DNA from: Paracoccus sigandri
GTDB lineage: Bacteria > Pseudomonadota > Alphaproteobacteria > Rhodobacterales > Rhodobacteraceae
Assembly (NCBI RefSeq): GCF_003709565.1
Contig: NZ_QNRC01000012.1
Coordinates: 88,675-152,674 of the forward strand
DNA: 64,000 bases
Reading direction: 5' to 3'
Under the pieces are notes generated by a model, which did no database searches, had not been told where the DNA came from, and saw only the letters and a list, made by a program, of their open reading frames with translations. Positions 1-10,274 of the stretch are shown one piece after another; the stretch's first letter is position 1; the number at the start of each line of letters is the position of its first letter. A program made the position numbers and the translations under genes.

Positions 1-269
1 TTATAGCGGAAGATGACGATCAGCAGCAGCAGGCAGACGAAGACCGTGATCACCGTGATGATGATCAGCACGAAATAGTCCAGCCATTGCTGGTCGCGCG
101 CCAGTTCGGTCGCCGCCGGCTGGAAGCCCAGGCCCCTCGCCTCGGGCTTGCCGATCACCGGCAGATCGCCCAGTGCGTCCTGCGCCCAGGCAGCGCCGCC
201 CAACATTGCCGCGGTCGCGAACCCCGAAGCTGCCGCGCCTGCACGGCGAATCATCGCATTTGCCATCAT
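1..269 (-). CDS. coxB: Cytochrome c oxidase subunit II, N-terminal part (cut by window edge)
   Basis: Subunit II of the aa3-type cytochrome c oxidase, which carries the CuA centre and receives electrons from cytochrome c at the periplasmic face. Only the first 89 codons are present. They show a Sec signal peptide (ending around AAWAQ), the mature start [12 protein letters not shown], and the first transmembrane helix, rich in Ile, Val and Leu ([20 protein letters not shown]). The mature start closely resembles that of Paracoccus CtaC/CoxB. The CuA motif would lie beyond the window. Two adjacent ATGs (269 and 266) compete as starts; GGGATGG just upstream is a modest ribosome site. The gene is divergent from tldD. 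Confidence 0.88.
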   Translation of the reverse strand, partial: MMANAMIRRAGAAASGFATAAMLGGAAWAQDALGDLPVIGKPEARGLGFQPAATELARDQQWLDYFVLIIITVITVFVCLLLLIVIFRY

Positions 270-470
270 TCCATCCCGTAGCGTTTGGTCTGGCCCATAA
301 ATGGACCGCAAGGGCCGCCGGAAGGCCGCCCCTTTCCCTTTCACAGTGACCGTTCTATGACCATATCTCGTCCTCTCGGGCAAGTGATACCTAAGAAATA
401 GATACGAATTCCCGCCGCATCCCTGCCCCGGATGCCACGCGGGCGCCCCGCAACAAGCAGGATATCCGCC
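270..470. other. Divergent intergenic region between coxB and tldD
   Basis: About 200 bases hold the promoters of both divergent genes. An AGGA ribosome site lies shortly before the tldD ATG at 471. I see no convincing -35/-10 pair, operator or RNA gene. Confidence 0.4.
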
Positions 471-1892
<1,422 letters not shown>

Positions 1893-1997
1893 GGCCGCCG
1901 GGCGCGCGCCCCGCCGGACCGCAGGAATTCCGCCCGGCGCTAACCTTGTGTTAACGACTGCCGGCTATGCCTTGTCCCAGGATGAGGCAGAGGCAAC

Positions 1998-3155
1998 ATG
2001 CGTATCGGGTCCAGGTCTTTCGGCGTTCCCCCAACCCCACCCAACTCGGCGGAAGACGACCTGAGCGTCCTCCGCCTCATCCGCTCGCGCCGCGTCGGGC
2101 CGGCGACCTTCCACCGGCTGCTGGCCGAACACGGCTCGGCCAGCGAGGCGCTGCGCGCCCTGCCCCAGATCGCCGCGGCGGCGGGCATCAGCGACTATCA
2201 GCCCTGCCCCGAAGGCGTGGCCGAGGCCGAGCTGGCGGCCGGCCGCCGGGCGCGCGCGCAGCTGATCCGCTGCGATTCGCCGCTCTATCCGCCGGCGCTG
2301 AAGGAGATCGACGGCGCGCCACCGGTGCTGTGGCTGCGCGGCGATCCCGCCTGGATGACCCGCGATCCGGTGGCGGTGATCGGCGCGCGCAACGCCTCGT
2401 CGCTGGGGCTGCGCATGGCGCGCGGCATGGCGGCGGGCCTGGGCGAGGCCGGGCATTGCGTCGTCGCCGGGCTGGCGCGCGGGATCGACACGGCCGCCCA
2501 TAACGCGGCGCTGCCCACCGGGACCGTCGCGGTGCTGGCCGGGGGCGTCGACGTGATCTATCCGGCCGAGAACGCGGTCCTGGCCGCGCAGATCGCCGAG
2601 AAGGGGGCGCTGATTTCCGAACAGCCGCCCGGAACGGAACCCGCCGCGCGGCATTTCCCGCCGCGCAACCGCATCGTGTCGGGCCTGTCGCGCGCCGTGG
2701 TGGTGATCGAGGCCGCGCATCGCTCGGGCACGCTGATCACCGCGAAGAACGCGCTGGACCAGGGCCGCGAGGTGATGGCGGTGCCGGGCCATCCGATGGA
2801 CGCGCGGGCGGCTGGCTGCAACATGCTGATCCGCGACGGCGCGCTGCTTGTGCGCGGCGCGGGCGACGTGGCCGAGGCGCTGGCCGCCGGCCGGGACCGT
2901 CCCGCAAGGCCCGAAGCCGCGACCCCTTCATTGCCCCCCGCACCGCCCCAACCCGCGGCCCGGCTACCCGATTCGGGCGGCCCCGTCCATCTGGAGGCGC
3001 GGATCCTGTCGCGGCTGGGTCCCAGCCCGACCGAGGAGAACGACCTGATCCGCGACCTGGGCGTCCCGGCCGCCACCGCCAGCGCCGCGATCCTGTCGCT
3101 GGAACTGCAGGGCAGGCTGAACCGGCTGGCGGGGGGAAGGCTGGCGCTCAGCTGA
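1998..3155 (+). CDS. dprA: DNA-processing protein DprA
   Basis: DprA binds incoming single-stranded DNA in the cytoplasm and loads RecA during natural transformation. The 385-aa product has an N-terminal helical domain (residues about 20-70), the Rossmann-type core starting AVIGARNAS (about 126-134) with GLARGIDTAAH, PPRNRIVSG and SGTLITAKNA, and a C-terminal winged-helix domain after a proline-rich linker (about 300-320). Length and domain order match alphaproteobacterial DprA. An AGAGGC ribosome site precedes the ATG. dprA and topA are frequent neighbours in bacteria. Confidence 0.93.
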   Translation: MRIGSRSFGVPPTPPNSAEDDLSVLRLIRSRRVGPATFHRLLAEHGSASEALRALPQIAAAAGISDYQPCPEGVAEAELAAGRRARAQLIRCDSPLYPPALKEIDGAPPVLWLRGDPAWMTRDPVAVIGARNASSLGLRMARGMAAGLGEAGHCVVAGLARGIDTAAHNAALPTGTVAVLAGGVDVIYPAENAVLAAQIAEKGALISEQPPGTEPAARHFPPRNRIVSGLSRAVVVIEAAHRSGTLITAKNALDQGREVMAVPGHPMDARAAGCNMLIRDGALLVRGAGDVAEALAAGRDRPARPEAATPSLPPAPPQPAARLPDSGGPVHLEARILSRLGPSPTEENDLIRDLGVPAATASAAILSLELQGRLNRLAGGRLALS

Positions 3156-3208
3156 ACGGAGGACAGCCCGACCACAAGCCTTGTTGATCGCCGCACCATC
3201 CTCGGCCG

Positions 3209-3237
3209 TTGACAGTCCCCGCCCCTGAACCCATGTT
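3209..3237 (+). promoter_or_regulatory. Candidate sigma-70 promoter for topA
   Basis: TTGACA (3209-3214) is a perfect -35 box. It is followed after 17 bases by CATGTT (3232-3237), a moderate -10. Transcription would start near 3244, giving a leader of about 24 bases to the topA ATG at 3268. Prediction from motif match only. Confidence 0.5.
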
Positions 3238-3267
3238 GCCGGGCCATTGCAACCGCCCGAGGTAAGA

Positions 3268-5961
3268 ATGCCCGTCGTCGTCGTCGAATCCCCGGCCAAG
3301 GCCAAGACCATCGAGAAATATCTCGGCGGCGATTACCGCGTTCTCGCCAGCTTCGGCCATGTCCGCGACCTGCCCCCCAAGGACGGCAGCGTCGATCCCG
3401 ACCAGGATTTCGACATGAAATGGGAGGTCGCCAGCGACAGCAAGAAACACCTGAAGGCGATCAGGGACGCGCTGAAGGAGGACCAGAACCTGATCCTGGC
3501 CACCGACCCCGACCGCGAGGGCGAGGCGATCAGTTGGCACCTGCTGGAGGCGCTGGCCCCGGCGCTGAAGAAGGGCAGCGCGGTCAACCGCGTCACCTTC
3601 AACGCCATCACGAAGAACGCCGTGACCGAGGCGATGGCCCAGCCGCGCCAGATCGACCAGGCGCTGGTCGATGCCTATCTGGCCCGGCGCGCGCTGGACT
3701 ACCTGGTCGGCTTCAACCTGTCGCCGGTCCTGTGGCGCAAGCTGCCCGGCGCGAAATCGGCGGGCCGCGTGCAATCGGTCTGCCTGCGCCTGATCGTCGA
3801 CCGGGAAATGGAGATCGAGGCCTTCAAGGCCCGCGAATACTGGTCGGTCCATGCGCGGCTGGCCACTCCGGGCGGCGACGAATATGATGCGCAGCTGGTT
3901 TCGCTGGCAGGATCGAAGCTGGAACGCTTCGACCTGGCCGATGCCGAACGGGCGGCGATGGCGGTCAGCGCGGTCGCCAGCCGCGAGTTGCGCGTCACCG
4001 GCGTCAGCGCCAAACCCGCCAGCCGCAACCCCTGGCCGCCCTTCATGACCTCGACCCTGCAGCAGGAGGCCTCGCGCAAGCTGGGCATGGGCGCCAAGGC
4101 CTGCATGTCGGCGGCGCAAAGGCTCTACGAGGCGGGGCTGATCACCTACATGCGGACCGACGGCATCGACATGGCGCCCGAGGCGGTGATGGCCGCGCGC
4201 GACGCGATCCGGGCGCGCTTCGGCGAGCAATACCTGCCGAAAAGCCCGCGCATGTACAAGAACAAGGCCAAGAACGCCCAGGAAGCCCACGAATGCATCC
4301 GCCCGACCGACATGATGCTGTCCACGGACCGGCTGAAGGTCGGCGCGGATGACCAGCGCAAGCTCTACGACCTGATCTGGAAGCGCACCATCGCCAGCCA
4401 GATGGAGGCCGCGCGGATGGAGCGCACCACGGTCGAGATCGCCAGCCCCGACGGCCAGGTCGGGCTGCGCGCCACCGGCCAGGTGATGCTGTTCGACGGT
4501 TTCCTGCGGGTCTACGACCAGGGCCGCGACGACGACGAGGGCGAGGACAGCGCCCGCCTGCCCGCCATCGCCCAGGGCGAGCCCGCGACGCTGGTCGCCC
4601 AGGCCTTCGAGGCCGAATTCGCCAGGGCGCGGGACAAGGAGACGACGCCCCCCGAGGCGCCGAAGGGCCAGCGCGCCGCGCCGGGCCTGCTGATGTCCGA
4701 CGCGGCCGCCGTCGCCGCGCGCCAGCATTTCACCCAGCCGCCGCCCCGCTATACCGAGGCCACGCTGGTCAAGCGCATGGAGGAGCTGGGCATCGGCCGG
4801 CCCTCGACCTATGCCAGCATCGTCACCACCATCCAGGACCGCGAATATGTCCGCAAGGACAAGAACCGGCTGATCCCCGAGGACAAGGGCCGGCTGGTGA
4901 CCACCTTCCTGGTCAAGTATTTCCCGCGCTATGTCAGCTATGACTTCACCGCCGACCTGGAAAACGAGCTGGACGAGATCAGCGCCGGCGACCTGATGTG
5001 GCGCGACGTGCTGGGGCGCTTCTGGAAGGATTTTTCCAAGGCGCTGGAGGGCACGTCCGAGCTGCGCATCTCCGAGGTGCTGGACTCGATCGACGAGGCG
5101 CTGGCCCCGCATCTTTACCCCCCGCGCGCCGATGGCGGCGATCCGCGCGAATGCCCGCTCTGCGGCAAGGGGCGGCTGAACCTGAAGACGGCGCGCTCGG
5201 GCGGGGCCTTCATCGGCTGCTCGAACTATCCCGAATGCCGCTATACCCGCCCGCTTTCCGCCCCCGATGGCGAGGAGCCGGTGGGCGACCGCATCCTGGG
5301 CCATGACGCAGGCGAGGAGATCAGCCTGAAGACCGGCCGCTTCGGCCCCTATGTGCAGCGCGGCGAGGCCACGGCCGAGAACCCGAAGCCGCCCCGCGCC
5401 TCGATCCCCAAGGGCTGGGACCCCGCGCAGCTGGACCTGGAAAAGGCGCTGCAGCTGCTGTCCCTGCCCCGCCCCGTCGGCCCGCATCCCGAGGACGGCG
5501 CGCTGATCGAGGCCGGGATCGGGCGTTACGGCCCCTATGTGAAGCACGGCGCGAAATACGCGAACCTGCCCGAGGTCGATGAGGTCTTCACCATCGGCAT
5601 GAACCGCGCGGTCGAGGTTCTTGCCGCCAAGCAGACCCGCGGCCGCGCCGCGGCGGCCGCACCGCTGAAAGAGCTGGGCGAGCATCCCGACGGCGGCGCG
5701 ATCCAGGTGATGAACGGCCGCTATGGCCCTTATGTCAAATGGGAAAAGATCAATGCGACCCTGCCGCGCGACATGTCGCCCGAGGATATCAGCACCGAGC
5801 AGGCGCTGGAGCTGATCGCGGCCAAGGCGGCGAAATCGCCCAGGAAGGGGGCGAAGAAACCGGCCGCGAAAGCCGCGAAGGCAGCCGGGACGAAAAAGCC
5901 CGCAGTGAAGGCGGCCGGCAAGAAGACCGCCGCCAAGGCCGAGGCGAAGGCGGGCGAGTGA
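3268..5961 (+). CDS. topA: DNA topoisomerase I
   Basis: Type IA topoisomerase that relaxes negative supercoils. The 897-aa product begins with the TOPRIM start VVVESPAKAKTIEKYLG. The active-site Tyr lies in GLITYMRTDG (about residue 294), and one Cys4 zinc finger (CPLC...C..YPEC) begins near residue 629. Two or three further C-terminal repeats with the sequence GRYGPYVK follow, and the protein ends in a Lys/Ala-rich basic tail, as in alphaproteobacterial enzymes. Start chosen at 3268 because GAGGTAAG lies directly upstream; an ATG at 3247 is in frame but less well placed. The stop codon is one base from that of the convergent gene. Confidence 0.96.
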   Translation: MPVVVVESPAKAKTIEKYLGGDYRVLASFGHVRDLPPKDGSVDPDQDFDMKWEVASDSKKHLKAIRDALKEDQNLILATDPDREGEAISWHLLEALAPALKKGSAVNRVTFNAITKNAVTEAMAQPRQIDQALVDAYLARRALDYLVGFNLSPVLWRKLPGAKSAGRVQSVCLRLIVDREMEIEAFKAREYWSVHARLATPGGDEYDAQLVSLAGSKLERFDLADAERAAMAVSAVASRELRVTGVSAKPASRNPWPPFMTSTLQQEASRKLGMGAKACMSAAQRLYEAGLITYMRTDGIDMAPEAVMAARDAIRARFGEQYLPKSPRMYKNKAKNAQEAHECIRPTDMMLSTDRLKVGADDQRKLYDLIWKRTIASQMEAARMERTTVEIASPDGQVGLRATGQVMLFDGFLRVYDQGRDDDEGEDSARLPAIAQGEPATLVAQAFEAEFARARDKETTPPEAPKGQRAAPGLLMSDAAAVAARQHFTQPPPRYTEATLVKRMEELGIGRPSTYASIVTTIQDREYVRKDKNRLIPEDKGRLVTTFLVKYFPRYVSYDFTADLENELDEISAGDLMWRDVLGRFWKDFSKALEGTSELRISEVLDSIDEALAPHLYPPRADGGDPRECPLCGKGRLNLKTARSGGAFIGCSNYPECRYTRPLSAPDGEEPVGDRILGHDAGEEISLKTGRFGPYVQRGEATAENPKPPRASIPKGWDPAQLDLEKALQLLSLPRPVGPHPEDGALIEAGIGRYGPYVKHGAKYANLPEVDEVFTIGMNRAVEVLAAKQTRGRAAAAAPLKELGEHPDGGAIQVMNGRYGPYVKWEKINATLPRDMSPEDISTEQALELIAAKAAKSPRKGAKKPAAKAAKAAGTKKPAVKAAGKKTAAKAEAKAGE

Positions 5962-5962
5962 G

Positions 5963-6691
5963 CTAGCCCGCCTGCCGCGCGGCAAGATCGGCGGCGGCCA
6001 GGAACTGCTTCCGCACCGGCTCGGCATAGGGGTTCTCGGCCAGGATCGTCCGCAGCAGCTCGGGCGAATCCGCCTGGACCATGCCGACCGCGCGGGCCAG
6101 GTGCCGGAAGCTGGCGGTGGCCAGCCGGTCAGGCAGCGGGCCGAGCCCGGCCAGGCCGCGGGCGATCAGATGGGTCAGCCCCTGCACCACCGCCATCTCT
6201 CGGTCGTGATGTTCGGGCGTGGTGGGCAGAAGGCGCAGGCCCATCCGGCGCAGCAGTGCCGCGGCCCGCAGGTGGCCCCGACCCCGCAGCGGGCACCAGG
6301 CGACGCGATGCCCGGCCAGGCCCGTCGCCGCGCTTTGCGGACCGAAAAGCGGATGGCAGGCCAGCAGGTCGCAATGCGCGGGCAGGATCTGCCGCATCAG
6401 CTCGGCCGGACGGACCTTGACCGAGCAGGTATCGGCCACCAGCGCGCCCGGCCGCAGATGCGGGGCGATCCCGCGCAGCACGCCTTCAAGCTGTGACAGC
6501 GGCACGGCCAGGACCACCACCTGGCAGCGGGCGGCCGCAGCCAGCGGGACCTGCGGCAGGTCATTGGCGCGGACCTGCGGATCGCAGATGCAAAGCGGGA
6601 CGTGATCGCGCAGGTGGCGGGCGATCAGCTGGCCGAAGGCGCCGAAGCCGATGATGGCGATGCGCGGCGGGGAGGCGAGGTGGCGGGGCAT
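5963..6691 (-). CDS. Prephenate/arogenate dehydrogenase family protein
   Basis: NAD(P)-dependent oxidative decarboxylation of prephenate or arogenate, the last committed part of tyrosine synthesis. The 242-aa product has an N-terminal nucleotide-binding motif ([17 protein letters not shown]) and the TyrA-type segments VADTCSVK and CHPLFGPQS; the His of HPLFGP is the family's catalytic residue. It is shorter than most TyrA proteins (about 280-370 aa), with a reduced C-terminal helical domain. Start at 6691 is supported by GGAAAGG eight bases upstream; the frame is open to 6742. Substrate preference cannot be read from sequence. Confidence 0.82.
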   Translation of the reverse strand: MPRHLASPPRIAIIGFGAFGQLIARHLRDHVPLCICDPQVRANDLPQVPLAAAARCQVVVLAVPLSQLEGVLRGIAPHLRPGALVADTCSVKVRPAELMRQILPAHCDLLACHPLFGPQSAATGLAGHRVAWCPLRGRGHLRAAALLRRMGLRLLPTTPEHHDREMAVVQGLTHLIARGLAGLGPLPDRLATASFRHLARAVGMVQADSPELLRTILAENPYAEPVRKQFLAAADLAARQAG

Positions 6692-6736
6692 GGGAACGAC
6701 CTTTCCGATTGGCGCAAGGTCGTGGTTACTGGATGC

Positions 6737-6766
6737 TGTCAACCGCCGGGCCCCGCGCGGTTGACA
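6737..6766. promoter_or_regulatory. Ten-base perfect inverted repeat between divergent genes
   Basis: TGTCAACCGC (6737-6746) and its exact complement GCGGTTGACA (6757-6766) are separated by ten bases. The right arm contains TTGACA, a consensus -35 box for the rightward CoA-transferase operon, with TATTTC at 6782-6787 (15-base spacing) as a weak -10. The repeat could be a regulator-binding site for one or both divergent promoters, or a hairpin. It is 46 bases upstream of the prephenate dehydrogenase start. Confidence 0.35.
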
Positions 6767-6960
6767 TGATGCTGCCCCCGCTATTTCAGCGGGCGATAAT
6801 AGGCGGCAGGGGCGGCAGCGATCCGGTTCATGCCGCCCTGATGGGCCGTTCGGGCCGCCGAAGTCAAGTGCTGTCGCAAACAGTCGGCCGCCAGATTGAC
6901 TTGGCCCGACCCGCGGGCCACAACTCGGGACAGGTTTCGGATTTCATCAGGGGAGGGCCG

Positions 6961-7665
6961 ATGAAGAAGGTCTATGCGAATGCGGATGAGGCGCTTGACG
7001 GGCTTTTGCAGGACGGCATGTCCATCGCCGCCGGGGGCTTCGGGCTGTGCGGCATCCCCGAGCTGCTGATCGACGCGCTGGTGAAAAGCGGCGTCAAGGA
7101 CCTGACCATCGCCAGCAACAATTGCGGCGTCGACGGCTTCGGGCTGGGCAAGCTGCTGGACACGCGGCAGATCCGTAAAATGATCAGCTCTTATGTGGGT
7201 GAAAATGCCGAGTTCATGCGGCAATATCTGTCGGGCGAGCTGGAGCTGGAATTCAACCCGCAGGGCACGCTGGCCGAACGGATGCGGGCCGGCGGCTCGG
7301 GCATTCCCGGCTTCTATACGAAGACCGGCGTCGGCACGGTGATCGCCGAGGGCAAGGAGCACAAGGAATTCGACGGCGAGACCTATATCCTGGAGCGCGG
7401 CATCGTCGCCGACCTGTCCATCGTGAAGGCGTGGAAGGCCGATGACACCGGCAACCTGGTCTTCCGCAAGACGGCGCGGAACTTCAACCCGCCGGCGGCG
7501 ATGTGCGGGCGCGTCTGCGTGGCCGAGGTCGAGGAGATCGTGCCGCGCGGCAGCCTGGACCCCGACCACATCCACCTGCCCGGCATCTATGTCCACCGGA
7601 TCATCCAGGGGCAGCACGAGAAGCGCATCGAGCAGCGCACCACCCGCAAGAAGGAGACCGCCTGA
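6961..7665 (+). CDS. scoA: 3-oxoacid (succinyl-CoA) CoA-transferase subunit A
   Basis: Alpha subunit of the enzyme moving CoA from succinyl-CoA to acetoacetate, used in ketone-body and short-chain acid catabolism. The 234-aa product has the CoA-transferase I signature [16 protein letters not shown] near the N-terminus, then [12 protein letters not shown] and [16 protein letters not shown]. Start at 6961 follows GGGGAGGG. It overlaps the next gene by one base (TGATG), so the two subunits are translationally coupled. The upstream gap of about 270 bases carries the inverted repeat at 6737-6766. Confidence 0.94.
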   Translation: MKKVYANADEALDGLLQDGMSIAAGGFGLCGIPELLIDALVKSGVKDLTIASNNCGVDGFGLGKLLDTRQIRKMISSYVGENAEFMRQYLSGELELEFNPQGTLAERMRAGGSGIPGFYTKTGVGTVIAEGKEHKEFDGETYILERGIVADLSIVKAWKADDTGNLVFRKTARNFNPPAAMCGRVCVAEVEEIVPRGSLDPDHIHLPGIYVHRIIQGQHEKRIEQRTTRKKETA

Positions 7666-8291
7666 TGCCCTGGGACCGCAACCAGATGGCCGCCCGCGCG
7701 GCCGAGGAGCTGGAAGACGGCATGTATGTGAACCTGGGCATCGGCATTCCGACGCTGGTGGCCAATTATGTCGGCGACAAGGACATCACCCTGCAATCGG
7801 AAAACGGCATGCTGGGCATGGGTCCCTTCCCCTTCGAGGGCGAGGAGGATCCCGACCTGATCAATGCCGGCAAGCAGACCATCACCGAACTGGCGCGGAC
7901 GTCCTATTTCGACAGCGCGACCAGCTTCGGCATGATCCGCGGCGGCAAGATCGCGGCGGCGATCCTGGGCGCGATGGAGGTGGCCGAGAACGGCGACCTG
8001 GCCAACTGGATGATCCCCGGCAAGCTGGTCAAGGGCATGGGCGGCGCGATGGACCTGGTGGCGGGCGTCGGCCGGGTGATCGTGGTCATGGACCACACCA
8101 ACAAGGCCGGCGAATCGAAGGTGCTGAAGGCCTGCACCCTGCCGCTGACCGGCAAGGGCGTCGTGGACCGGATCATCACCAACCTGGGGGTGCTGGATGT
8201 GGCAGAAGGCGGGCTGCGGATCGTCGAGCTGGCCGAGGGCGTCAGCGAGGAGGAGTTGCGCAGCGCGACCGAGGCGACCATCGTCGGCTGA
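7665..8291 (+). CDS. scoB: 3-oxoacid CoA-transferase subunit B
   Basis: Beta subunit, carrying the catalytic glutamate. The 208-aa product shows YVNLGIGIPTLV and the SENG motif (LQSENGMLGMGPFP); Glu46 is the residue expected to form the glutamyl-CoA thioester. The start ATG overlaps the scoA stop by one base. The downstream gap contains one copy of the GGATATTT...CCAAGATGAA element with a G/C-rich hairpin, likely ending transcription. Confidence 0.95.
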   Translation: MPWDRNQMAARAAEELEDGMYVNLGIGIPTLVANYVGDKDITLQSENGMLGMGPFPFEGEEDPDLINAGKQTITELARTSYFDSATSFGMIRGGKIAAAILGAMEVAENGDLANWMIPGKLVKGMGGAMDLVAGVGRVIVVMDHTNKAGESKVLKACTLPLTGKGVVDRIITNLGVLDVAEGGLRIVELAEGVSEEELRSATEATIVG

Positions 8292-8361
8292 AGGGCACGC
8301 CCCGAAAGCCGTCGCGGCGGGGGGCGTTGCCCCCCGTCGCCATATCTGGCGACTCCCCCCA

Positions 8362-8383
8362 GGATATTTGGTGCCAAGATGAA
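8362..8383 (+). repeat. Intergenic element, single copy
   Basis: One copy of the recurring core GGATATTT, a short spacer, then CCAAGATGAA, flanked by C-rich and G-rich runs (CCCCCC before, GGGGGG after) that can pair. The same core recurs near 20.0, 20.2, 23.4, 32.1 and 42.0 kb. It follows scoB, consistent with a 3' end element. Confidence 0.6.
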
Positions 8384-8444
8384 GGGGGGCGGGGTGCCGC
8401 GAATCGGCGCGCCGCGATTGACGAGTGAGAGGCGGAGGCCGGAC

Positions 8445-9023
8445 ATGACGCCAGAACAGATCGCCGCATTGTTCACGCGGCCGGATGGCAGCTATCTCTG
8501 CGCCCGCTGGGGGCGGCCGGTGGCGCCGGTCGTCTTCGGGCTGGCGGATGAGAGCCTGGACATCTTCCGCGCCGCGATCCGCGCCGGTTTCGCCCATGCG
8601 GGCCATCCGGTCACCGATGCCGATCCCGAGATGGGCGCCAACCTGATGCTGTTCTTTCTGCGCGACTGGTCCGAGCTGGAGGCCGTGCCCGACCTGGAGC
8701 GGCTGACCGGCATGCCGGGCCTGCCCGCGCGGCTGGCCGCCGAGGGCGCCGACCAGTACCGGCTGTTCCGCTTCGACGGCGATGGCGGGATCCGCGCCTG
8801 CCTGGCTTTCCTGCGCATGTCGGGGGCGCTGGCCGACAGCCATCCGGCGGAACTGGCCGAGGCGCTGGTGATGCGCTCGGCCCTGAGCTTCGCGGGCGAG
8901 GTCGTGCCCGGCCCCGCCCTGGCCGCCCTGATCCGCGCCGCCTATGACCCGGTCCTGCCGGTGGCCGCGCATGATCCCAGCCACGCGATGCGGCTTGCCG
9001 CGCGCCTCGCCCCCACGCCCTGA
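8445..9023 (+). CDS. Conserved-looking protein of unknown function
   Basis: A 192-aa protein that I do not recognise. It has no signal peptide, no membrane helix and no catalytic motif I can identify. It is mildly acidic, with a segment of alternating hydrophobic residues (PVVFGLADESLDIF, NLMLFFLRDW). The frame opens at 8379, but the ATG at 8445 has GGAGG ten bases upstream. ybgC starts 16 bases after its stop, so the gene probably leads the ybgC-tol cluster. G/C third-position bias matches its neighbours, which supports a real gene. Confidence 0.7.
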   Translation: MTPEQIAALFTRPDGSYLCARWGRPVAPVVFGLADESLDIFRAAIRAGFAHAGHPVTDADPEMGANLMLFFLRDWSELEAVPDLERLTGMPGLPARLAAEGADQYRLFRFDGDGGIRACLAFLRMSGALADSHPAELAEALVMRSALSFAGEVVPGPALAALIRAAYDPVLPVAAHDPSHAMRLAARLAPTP

Positions 9024-9039
9024 ACCCGGACCCCAAGCC

Positions 9040-9444
9040 ATGCCGCATTCCTTCCGCCTGCGCGTCTATTACGAGGACACCGATCTTGCCGGGATCGTCT
9101 ATTACGCGAATTACCTGAAATTCATCGAACGCGGCCGCAGCGAATGGCTGCGCGAGCTGGGGGTGGAGCAGTCGGCGATGAAGGCCGAGACCGGCGAGGT
9201 CTTCGCGGTCCGCCGGATCGAGGCCGACTATCTGCGCCCGGCCCGCTTCGACGAGATGCTGGAGGTCAGGACCGATGTCGCGCAGATCACCCCGGCGCGG
9301 CTGGTCCTGTCCCAGCAGGTCATGCGCGGGGACGACCTGCTGTTCACCGCCCGCGTGACCATCGCCTGCCTGGCTCCCGACGGCCGCCCGGCGCGGATTC
9401 CGGTCCGGGTGATGGACGCGCTTCGCGGCGGCGGGGTGATCTGA
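9040..9444 (+). CDS. ybgC: Tol-Pal system-associated acyl-CoA thioesterase YbgC
   Basis: Hotdog-fold thioesterase that hydrolyses acyl-CoA or acyl-ACP and is the usual first gene of tol-pal loci. The 134-aa product has the diagnostic N-terminal motif YYEDTDLAGIVYYANYLKF with its catalytic Asp and Tyr, then ERGRSEWLRELG. Length is typical. The gap to tolQ (about 130 bases) contains a stem-loop, so tolQ may also have its own promoter. Confidence 0.94.
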   Translation: MPHSFRLRVYYEDTDLAGIVYYANYLKFIERGRSEWLRELGVEQSAMKAETGEVFAVRRIEADYLRPARFDEMLEVRTDVAQITPARLVLSQQVMRGDDLLFTARVTIACLAPDGRPARIPVRVMDALRGGGVI

Positions 9445-9505
9445 GCCGCGCCCCGGCCGCTGTCGCGCCGCGGCCACTCTCCCGAAATTGACGGCTTTGT
9501 GTTAC

Positions 9506-9526
9506 GCAGGGGGGTAAAACCCCTGC
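9506..9526 (+). other. Stem-loop upstream of tolQ
   Basis: GCAGGGG (9506-9512) pairs perfectly with CCCCTGC (9520-9526) across a seven-base loop. There is no U-run, so it is a weak terminator at best. It lies 52 bases before the tolQ start, so it could sit in the tolQ leader. A TTGACG box at 9488-9493 precedes it but no good -10 follows. Confidence 0.35.
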
Positions 9527-9578
9527 TAGAGAGGCGCTAGAAGGCCGCGACTGACGGTCCGTGACGATGAGGCAGCAA

Positions 9579-10271
9579 ATGGAACCCATTCAGGCCGCGC
9601 AGGCCGTTGATTTCTCGCTCGTGGCGCTGTTCGCGCGGGCATCCCTGACGGTCCAGATCGTGATGGTGCTGCTGGTCGTGGCCTCGTTCTGGGCCTGGGC
9701 GATCATCATCCAGAAGATGATCGCCTTCGCCAATGCGAGGCGCGAGGCCACCCGCTTCGACCGCAGCTTCTGGTCGGGCGAGCCGCTGGACGATCTCTAC
9801 GACCGGCTGGGGGAACGCCCCTCGGGCGCCTCCGAGCGCATCTTCGCCGCCGGCATGACCGAGTGGCGCCGCAGCCATCGCGACGACGGCAGGCTGATCC
9901 CCGGCGGGCCGCAGCGCATCGACCGGGCGATGAACGTCGCCATCCAGCGCGAGGAGGCGCGGCTGTTCAAGGGCCTGTCCTTCCTGGCGACCACCGGCTC
10001 GACCGCGCCCTTCATCGGGCTGTTCGGCACGGTCTGGGGCATCAAGACCGCCTTCGAGGGCATCGCCATGACCCAGAACACCAGCCTGGCCGTCGTCGCC
10101 CCCGGCATCGCCGAGGCGCTGCTGGCCACCGCGCTTGGCCTGCTGGCCGCGATCCCGGCGGTGATCTTCTACAACAAGCTGTCGGGCGATGCCGAGCGCG
10201 TCGTGGGCAACTGGGAAACCTTCGCCGACGAATTCTCGACCCTGCTGTCGCGCCAGCTCGACGAGGACTGA
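9579..10271 (+). CDS. tolQ: Tol-Pal proton channel subunit TolQ
   Basis: Inner-membrane subunit of the TolQR motor that uses proton-motive force to drive TolA and constrict the outer membrane at division. The 230-aa product has three predicted membrane segments: one near residues 18-40 (VQIVMVLLVVASFWAWAIII), and a pair around 130-200 including GSTAPFIGLFGTVWGIK and ALGLLAAIPAVIFYNK, the MotA/TolQ/ExbB signature. Start at 9579 follows GAGG with a seven-base spacer; GTG 9561 and ATG 9567 are in-frame alternatives. tolR begins three bases after the stop. Confidence 0.95.
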   Translation: MEPIQAAQAVDFSLVALFARASLTVQIVMVLLVVASFWAWAIIIQKMIAFANARREATRFDRSFWSGEPLDDLYDRLGERPSGASERIFAAGMTEWRRSHRDDGRLIPGGPQRIDRAMNVAIQREEARLFKGLSFLATTGSTAPFIGLFGTVWGIKTAFEGIAMTQNTSLAVVAPGIAEALLATALGLLAAIPAVIFYNKLSGDAERVVGNWETFADEFSTLLSRQLDED

Positions 10272-10274
10272 GCC

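Noticed and set aside
87..281. 64-codon plus-strand frame at the left edge
   Set aside because: Antisense to coxB, which is clear on the minus strand.
3148..6027. Minus-strand open frame of about 959 codons opposite topA
   Set aside because: Shadow of topA; composition is repetitive His/Arg/Gly/Leu and no motif is visible.
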